36,855 nt of DNA from Deltaproteobacteria bacterium (GTDB taxonomy: Bacteria; Desulfobacterota; Desulfarculia; Adiutricales; JAFDHD01), in contig JAFDHD010000024.1 of NCBI GenBank assembly GCA_019308995.1, positions 1 through 36,855 of the forward strand. The letters are read 5' to 3'. This document shows positions 32,848-36,855 of the stretch, piece after piece. A program made the translations under genes and the position numbers. How positions within the stretch are numbered: the first letter of the stretch is position 1; every line of letters starts with the position of its first letter. The notes below the pieces were generated by a model, which was given only the letters and a program-made list of their open reading frames with translations, did no database searches and was not told the DNA's origin.

Positions 32848-33312
32848 CTACCTGATCTCCACGATCTCCATCTCCTGGACGCCTCCAGGAGCCTTGACTC
32901 GAACCTCGTCCCCCTCCTCCTTGCCGATCAAGGCCCGACCGAGAGGAGAGGTTACGGAAATGCGGCCCTTTTCAGGATCAGACTCATAAGGCCCCACCAG
33001 CATGTAGCTTTTTTGTTCCCCTGTCTCACTATCTTCTAGTGTAATCCTGGCGCCGAAAACGGCCCGGTCATGAACCTGGCTGGTGTCAATAATATCGCAC
33101 TCCCCGATCTGAACCTGAAGCTCGGCGATCCGGCCTTCGATAAAGGACTGGCGATCCTTGGCAGCATGATACTCGGCGTTTTCCATGATGTCACCGTGAG
33201 CCCGGGCGGCTTTTATGGCTTTCACGTTGGCCGGCCGTTCGATCTTGATCATCCTATCCAGTTCCTTTTTGAGATTCTCATACCCTGGGCGTGTAATAGG
33301 CGTTCTTTGCAT
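32848..33312 (-). CDS. greA: transcription elongation factor GreA
   Basis: This 154-residue protein rescues backtracked RNA polymerase by stimulating cleavage of the nascent RNA. The N-terminal coiled coil has ITRPGYENLKKELD, and the tip reads GDIMENAEYHAAKDRQ, which keeps the catalytic acidic pair (Asp and Glu) although the usual Leu-Ser is Ile-Met. The C-terminal FKBP-like domain has FGARITLED and SPLGRALIGKEEGDEV. The frame extends 6 codons further, but the ATG at 33312 has GGGGAG at the right distance. Confidence 0.94.
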   Translation of the reverse strand: MQRTPITRPGYENLKKELDRMIKIERPANVKAIKAARAHGDIMENAEYHAAKDRQSFIEGRIAELQVQIGECDIIDTSQVHDRAVFGARITLEDSETGEQKSYMLVGPYESDPEKGRISVTSPLGRALIGKEEGDEVRVKAPGGVQEMEIVEIR

Positions 33313-33319
33313 CGTTTTA

Positions 33320-33325
33320 CTCCCC
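33320..33325 (-). promoter_or_regulatory. ribosome binding site fixing the greA start
   Basis: GGGGAG on the minus strand, 7 bases before ATG 33312, supports the shorter GreA. Confidence 0.7.
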
Positions 33326-33596
33326 ACCAACTCAAAACCGGCGGCCAGTCCAGGCTACCGGCATCAGACTTGCGGGTATTTTTGACTATCCTATTTTTTC
33401 TGGCTTGCTAAAAATCAGCCGGACATGACAAATAATAGGTCAAATGGCTCCCTTTTCTCTTACCAGAGGCACCATGGCTCTGTCAAGATGCCCGGGCCTG
33501 AAACTGGACTATTAGAGCAATTGCTGAGTTGCCCCCGGTTTCTTTGGACACGAAATTGCATTAACGTGAGAAGAAGTTGTTCAAGGAGGTCGGGTC

Positions 33597-33725
33597 ATGA
33601 AAGAGGAGAGGAAAATAATGGGAGAGGTCGTTGGCATGACCGGAGGCAAGCCAACGACTGGCGGCCAGGGTGGACCCCTGGGGCCGAAACAGCGCTGGAG
33701 TGTCAGCCGAAAAAAGGAAGGATTT
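33597..33725 (+). pseudogene. possible N-terminal remnant of an IS transposase helix-turn-helix protein
   Basis: ATG 33597 is preceded by a perfect AAGGAGG. The first 43 codons include GGPLGPKQRWSVSRKKE, which resembles the RRWSxxRK start of transposase-associated HTH proteins. After about 33725 the frame runs into the antisense of the Gly/Ser-rich gene and gives a His/Leu/Asn-rich artefact, so the original gene is cut off there. Family assignment from memory of the motif; not verified. Confidence 0.35.
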
Positions 33726-33729
33726 AAGG

Positions 33730-34617
33730 CTAATTGCCACTACCTGAACCTGAACCACCTCCACCGCCATGCCCTCCTGAACCTGAACCGCCTGATCCTG
33801 CATCACTGGAGCCACTTGAATCCGTGCCGCCGGAGTGGTCTGAACCACCACCTGTTTTTGAATCCTGGTCTTCAGTATTTTGTCCACCTTTGAAAGAATG
33901 GGTGTATTCATTGGCTACCTGGGCAGGGGAAACTGTTCCAGATTTAGTCATGAAGGTATTCCTCATAGTCACCATTTCCCGTACTGTTGACTGGTTCTCG
34001 AGGGCCAGACTGATGAGGTCGGCTGTGTCACGGGAACTAAGACCAAGGCGTGCCATGTCGCGAGTCGTCTTAAGGCTCTCTTCACTAAGCTCCAAGGCCT
34101 GTGCATGATCCATGGTGTGGATCCTCTCTTGTAACTGGTTCATGATCCCTTTCATATCCTGCTCTTCCACGCCCGCGACCATGCACGCGGCAATGGTATT
34201 CGCTAACATACGGATCTGGGACCGTTCCTGGGTTATCATTCTAGCCTGGTCGTATGCCGAAGCAAACCTGGAACGAACCTTTTCCATGGCCTGTAAAATA
34301 GTCTCCGCCTTTACTTGCTTGGCAATACCCTCATTTACCTTACTCGTGATCGGCTCCACGGGCAATTCCTTCTCACTGGTCTCCATCACAATCTGATGGG
34401 CTCGCAAAATATGCTCTTCCCTGAATCTGGTTTGAAGCATTAGGCGAGTAATTTCCATGGCGTCATCGCTATCGATTCCCATCCTAATCATGGATCTCAC
34501 ACTGGCCCTGACACTTTTCGTGGCGCTTTGAGGAAGCCCATCGTCAACCTCGTCGGCCAAGGCGATAGAACAACCGAAAAAAATCACGCACGCGATAATA
34601 ATAAATATTTTTTTCAT
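33730..34617 (-). CDS. secreted helical protein with Gly/Ser-rich C-terminal tail
   Basis: This 295-residue protein has a signal peptide (MKKIFIIIACVIFFGCSIALA, cleavage before DEV). A mainly helical body follows with repeated R-M-G/L-G and D-A-M/D-T-A motifs (SMIRMGIDSDDAMEITRLML, then DMARLGLSSRDTADLISLAL), suggesting an internal repeat. The last 50 residues are almost only Gly and Ser with a few Asp and His. No known family is recognised. It is the last gene of the ECF sigma operon, 51 bases after the lipoprotein gene, so it is probably the envelope output or partner of that system. The start at 34617 (GAGGTGACGGC before it) was chosen over one 9 codons upstream because the signal peptide begins there. 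Confidence 0.75.
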   Translation of the reverse strand: MKKIFIIIACVIFFGCSIALADEVDDGLPQSATKSVRASVRSMIRMGIDSDDAMEITRLMLQTRFREEHILRAHQIVMETSEKELPVEPITSKVNEGIAKQVKAETILQAMEKVRSRFASAYDQARMITQERSQIRMLANTIAACMVAGVEEQDMKGIMNQLQERIHTMDHAQALELSEESLKTTRDMARLGLSSRDTADLISLALENQSTVREMVTMRNTFMTKSGTVSPAQVANEYTHSFKGGQNTEDQDSKTGGGSDHSGGTDSSGSSDAGSGGSGSGGHGGGGGSGSGSGN

Positions 34618-34668
34618 GCCGTCACCTCTCACGGGTCTTATCAATATAACGAGCAGCCTCGATGAAGG

Positions 34669-34998
34669 TTACAATTCAGGGACGTATACACAGTTTTTCG
34701 ATCCGAAATCATCAAACTGTTTCAATCTACAGGAAGGGATAAAATGTACCCCATCAATCATATAAAAATAAGTAAAGGCACGATTTGCTGGCAAGGTCAC
34801 TGCCCAGGTTGAGCCGGCTTTTTTTTCAGCAAGGTGAAGTTTGAATCCGTCCAGGGAGGAGGCAAAATAGACTATTACAGCATCAGATTTGTTCAGGTAC
34901 AGGTAAAGTGAGTTTGTCCCGACCCGATAATGATGACTGCCCCCGCAGCCGGCTAGAGTAGTAGTTAATACGATTGCTGGAAGCAGGTACCACTTCAT
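34669..34998 (-). CDS. small lipoprotein with AMPK-CBM-like beta domain
   Basis: This 109-residue protein has a lipobox TLAGC (Cys at about 18) and then a single E-set-like beta domain: AVIVYFASSLDGFKLH, GSTWAVTLPANRAFTYFYMI and the end FDDFGSKNCVYVPEL. The last part mirrors the end of the anti-sigma-like protein encoded just before it (KDDFGGENSILRIGV), and both match the way AMPK glycogen-binding domains finish. The conserved binding Trp of the F-x-x-W turn is not present here. Two bases separate the genes. Probably a membrane-anchored ligand-binding partner; inferred only. Confidence 0.75.
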   Translation of the reverse strand: MKWYLLPAIVLTTTLAGCGGSHHYRVGTNSLYLYLNKSDAVIVYFASSLDGFKLHLAEKKAGSTWAVTLPANRAFTYFYMIDGVHFIPSCRLKQFDDFGSKNCVYVPEL

Positions 34999-35000
34999 GT

Positions 35001-35549
35001 TTAGACCCCAATCCGAAGGATCGAATTCTCACCTCCAAAATCATCCTTTTCTAGAGTCAGAATGGTTGGATCGGCGACCCTCAGCCGGTCCTCGAAAATA
35101 TAACTAAACTGATGCTCTCCGTGTGGCAATTCAAGAGTGATTTCCCAGTATCCGGTCGTACCTACTCTTTTCAAGGGGACCTTTTGCCACTGCGTGAAAC
35201 TCCCGGCGATTTCCACTTTTTTTACGTCCGGACGATGGATCACAAACCTATGCGGGGTAGTAGTTATTTTAGCTGGCATCAGCAGGAAGAGCAGGATAGC
35301 CGCAGTCACTGCAGCAGCCGGGACCATATATCCAACAGGACGCAGCCATGAGAACGGCTTCCTTTTTTCTGAAGGTAGCACTGCTTCCGGAACACGATCC
35401 GTAACGTCGGACCGGAGTCTCTGCTCTAATTGCAGGAGCGCGATGGATTTGTCCTTAAAGGACTTATCCTGATGAACCATTTCAATATATTTGATTTTTT
35501 CTTCCATGTTCAGTTCGTTATCGATGAACATACTGATGAGATGATCCAT
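35001..35549 (-). CDS. anti-sigma-like membrane protein with periplasmic AMPK glycogen-binding-like domain
   Basis: This 182-residue protein has a helical N-terminus typical of anti-sigma factors (ISMFIDNELNMEEKIKYIEMV, residues 5-25), a single transmembrane helix at about 72-91, and a C-terminal CBM48/AMPK-CBM-like domain at 100-182 (VEIAGSFTQWQKVPL, GYWEITLELPHGEHQF, DDFGGEN). Trp121 and Asn175 match glycogen-contact residues of AMPK-beta; the second contact Trp is absent. It lacks the HxxxCxxC zinc motif. The ATG shares a base with the stop of the sigma-factor gene (TAATG). Likely role: bind and hold the sigma factor, and release it when the periplasmic domain senses a sugar polymer or an envelope change. 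Confidence 0.82.
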   Translation of the reverse strand: MDHLISMFIDNELNMEEKIKYIEMVHQDKSFKDKSIALLQLEQRLRSDVTDRVPEAVLPSEKRKPFSWLRPVGYMVPAAAVTAAILLFLLMPAKITTTPHRFVIHRPDVKKVEIAGSFTQWQKVPLKRVGTTGYWEITLELPHGEHQFSYIFEDRLRVADPTILTLEKDDFGGENSILRIGV

Positions 35550-36025
35550 TACTTTTCTCCTACTGTAAGGATTTTTTTAAGCGCAAGGCGGGCCCTATGG
35601 ACCTTAACCTTCACGTTTGCCTCGCTGATTCCCACCACAGAAGCGATTTCCCGATACGAAAAGTCGCTGCTTATAACCAGAGTTAGGATCTCCCGTTCAC
35701 CAGGTTCGAGTTCATTCATGGCAGTCAATACCTCCTGGTATTCGCTCCGCACAAGGATAGTGTGTTCGCCATCATTGCTCCTATCACCCGGATTATCATC
35801 AAATTTTACGCTGCGCTTCGATTCGCGGTGATGATCGAAAAAGGCGTTCCGGGCAATAGTATATAACAAGGTTTTTTGGGGTTCCTTGTCACCATAGTGC
35901 TCTATATGCCGTTTAAAACTTTCCTGCATGAGGTCACCAGCCAGGTAATAGTCACCGGTCATCCGCATCAGGTATCCGAACAGCTGATCTTTGTGCTGTA
36001 TGTAGAACTCCTTATATTTTTTCAT
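35549..36025 (-). CDS. ECF-type RNA polymerase sigma factor
   Basis: This 158-residue protein has the two ECF domains. Sigma-2 covers about 8-75 with LFGYLMRMTGDYYLAGDLMQ and the LLYTIARNAFFDHHR segment; sigma-4 covers about 105-155 with LEPGEREILTLVI, FSYREIASVVGIS and ANVKVKVHRARLALKK. The acidic linker between them (FDDNPGDRSNDGEH) is normal. It is the first gene of a four-gene minus-strand operon whose second gene is its presumed anti-sigma. No Shine-Dalgarno is seen before the ATG. A candidate ECF-type promoter lies directly upstream, so it may regulate itself. Confidence 0.93.
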   Translation of the reverse strand: MKKYKEFYIQHKDQLFGYLMRMTGDYYLAGDLMQESFKRHIEHYGDKEPQKTLLYTIARNAFFDHHRESKRSVKFDDNPGDRSNDGEHTILVRSEYQEVLTAMNELEPGEREILTLVISSDFSYREIASVVGISEANVKVKVHRARLALKKILTVGEK

Positions 36026-36038
36026 ACTGTCTATGGTT

Positions 36039-36066
36039 ATAACGCGAACCAGGTTTAATGGTTACA
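36039..36066 (-). promoter_or_regulatory. candidate ECF-type autoregulated promoter
   Basis: On the minus strand TGTAAC (36066-36061), a 16-base spacer and CGTTAT (36044-36039) fit the AAC / CGT layout of ECF sigma promoters. It is 13 bases from the sigma-factor ATG, giving a very short leader. Confidence 0.35.
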
Positions 36067-36390
36067 GATTTTCTAAAAATATAGTCGTTTGAACCAGAAC
36101 GGATTCGGCATAGAGATATCAATCAAAGATTTATTAGGAAGCCGTACACCTGGAGTTCCGGGGACATCCATGATAAGAGTATGTCAAGGGAAAACGGAGA
36201 TTTCCCTCAGCCCTCCAAACAGGATACTTAATTGTTGTCCATTAACTCTCAGATGCAATCTTCAAAGTAGTTAGGAACCAACCATTGTTCCAAAAACGGG
36301 TCTCCTCAACTTTTCCTTGTCAGGTCAATGATACAATAATCCCCGCCTCTCATTACAGGACAACGTAACAAAGAAAAAGAACAGCCAATT

Positions 36391-36421
36391 GTTGGGTTTC
36401 GCTCCGCTCTACCCAACCTAC
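36391..36421. repeat. widespread GTTGGGT...ACCCAAC palindromic repeat
   Basis: Arms GTTGGGT (36391-36397) and ACCCAAC (36411-36417) enclose TTCGCTCCGCTCT. This short interspersed palindrome is familiar from many bacterial genomes. Only one copy is seen in the window. Confidence 0.7.
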
Positions 36422-36459
36422 AAAACTGTACAGGAGAATCAGCCCGCCGATTTTAGAAT

Positions 36460-36684
36460 TTAAGTATTGGTATCGTATTTCTGGATAATAGAAGTATTAA
36501 ATTCCCATACAAAAAGGACGTTGAATCCATGAGGCCCTATTGCAGAAGCTAGCGAAGTTATTGGAGAAAGATTGATTTTAAGAGACTTGTAATGCCTCGA
36601 TTTCAATTGATCGTTTTTTAGATGATGGTCGGCAATGGCGCGTACTTCCTCCCAGGTATGCTCCCTTGAAAGAAAGATACCCAT
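36460..36684 (-). CDS. possible small hypothetical protein or gene fragment
   Basis: This 74-codon frame begins MGIFLSREHTWEEVRAIADH and has a protein-like composition (IGPHGFNVLFVWEFN). No ribosome site precedes the ATG, and the frame is closed by a stop 8 codons upstream. No family is recognised. It may be the end of a damaged gene or a small real one. Confidence 0.3.
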   Translation of the reverse strand: MGIFLSREHTWEEVRAIADHHLKNDQLKSRHYKSLKINLSPITSLASAIGPHGFNVLFVWEFNTSIIQKYDTNT

Positions 36685-36855
36685 CTTATAAGTATGATTG
36701 AGCGCTTAATTAGTGCCTGTCCGGTTTTCTAAGTATTTGGGTTAAAAGTAAAAAAAGCGCATTTTATGCTGGCCATTAGTTCTTCGGATAGTGTAGAATA
36801 AGTTATAACGTCTTAAAAAGACTATCAAAAGAAAGAATGAGCCACACACAAAATG
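36685..36855. other. AT-rich right end of the window
   Basis: No gene is supported in the last 171 bases. The run TAGTGCCTGTCCGG near 36711 looks like it could be an IS end, but no second end or transposase is visible. Confidence 0.3.

Larger units (their letters stand above)
33313..33729. other. region between greA and the sigma-factor operon with IS debris
   Basis: Beyond the transposase-like remnant at 33597-33725, this 417-base AT-richer stretch shows no supported gene. An ORF from 33425 has no family resemblance and no convincing start. A short palindrome CCAGGG/CCCTGG lies inside the remnant near 33667-33683. Confidence 0.4.
36026..36459. other. gene-free AT-rich region upstream of the sigma-factor operon
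   Basis: This 434-base stretch contains the candidate ECF promoter and one palindromic repeat (36391-36421). A short plus-strand ORF at 36089 has no support. Confidence 0.5.

Noticed and set aside
33597-33893. 98-codon ORF read to its full length
   Set aside because: Only the first 43 or so codons look like protein; the rest is the antisense of a Gly/Ser-rich gene and gives a His/Asn/Leu artefact.
1-36855. tRNA, rRNA and CRISPR arrays
   Set aside because: No T-loop/cloverleaf candidates outside coding genes, no rRNA-like sequence and no regularly spaced direct repeats were seen.
36711-36855. Insertion sequence end at the right edge
   Set aside because: A TAGTGCCTGTCCGG run looked IS-like, but no second end, target duplication or transposase is in the window.

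Overview
The window reads as a chromosomal piece of an anaerobic, Gram-negative, type-IV-piliated bacterium, most likely a Desulfobacterota (former Deltaproteobacteria) member. This is inferred from indolepyruvate:ferredoxin oxidoreductase, an FTR-type iron-sulfur disulfide reductase gene, PilB/PilT/PilT2 motors, SPOR and lipoprotein genes, an ispG-proS-rel cluster, and the short dispersed palindromes common in that group. There is no rRNA, tRNA, CRISPR array or complete insertion sequence. Core genes are visibly GC-rich; the two ends (about 1-1890 and 33400-36855) and 30100-30630 are AT-richer.

Layout. 1-1421 (-): M28 metallopeptidase cut by the window edge. 1899-3844 (+): oppD-oppF ABC ATPases without permeases. 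3969-6717 (+): NfeD protease, slipin partner and a small Rho-N-like basic protein. 6815-7027: MITE-like repeat. 7147-8174 (+): lipoprotein, glutaredoxin and ferredoxin-thioredoxin-reductase-type protein. 8191-10599 (-): PilB-type ATPase fused to a cyclic-nucleotide-binding domain. 10985-15948 (+): ispG, proS, rel. 16091-17092 (+): Cys-rich protein and TPR membrane protein. 17445-21193 (+): paaK-iorA-iorB, for oxidation of aromatic 2-oxo acids and aryl-CoA metabolism. 21221-24345 (+): SPOR protein, sulfatase-fold enzyme, NAD kinase. 24358-24825: a GxxExxY gene broken by a small tandem duplication and bracketed by inverted repeats. 24859-25137 (+): Smr protein. 25276-28989 (-): five-gene cluster with PilT, a second PilT-like ATPase and two uncharacterised cytoplasmic proteins. 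29081-29214: composite repeat cluster. 29321-31435: SDR dehydrogenase and, divergently, a crotonase. 31482-33312: gcvH, a lipoprotein gene and greA. 33730-36025 (-): ECF sigma factor, membrane anti-sigma-like protein with a periplasmic glycogen-binding-like (AMPK-CBM) domain, a lipoprotein with a related domain, and a secreted protein with a Gly/Ser-rich tail.

The most interesting systems are (i) the ECF sigma / CBM anti-sigma / CBM lipoprotein / secreted Gly-Ser protein operon, which looks like a cell-envelope sensing module with a carbohydrate-binding-type sensor; (ii) the PilB-cNMP-binding fusion, which suggests second-messenger control of pilus extension; (iii) the pilT cluster carrying a zinc-ribbon plus degenerate receiver-like protein; and (iv) the glutaredoxin/FTR pair. 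All functions are inferred from sequence motifs read by eye; no database search was run.
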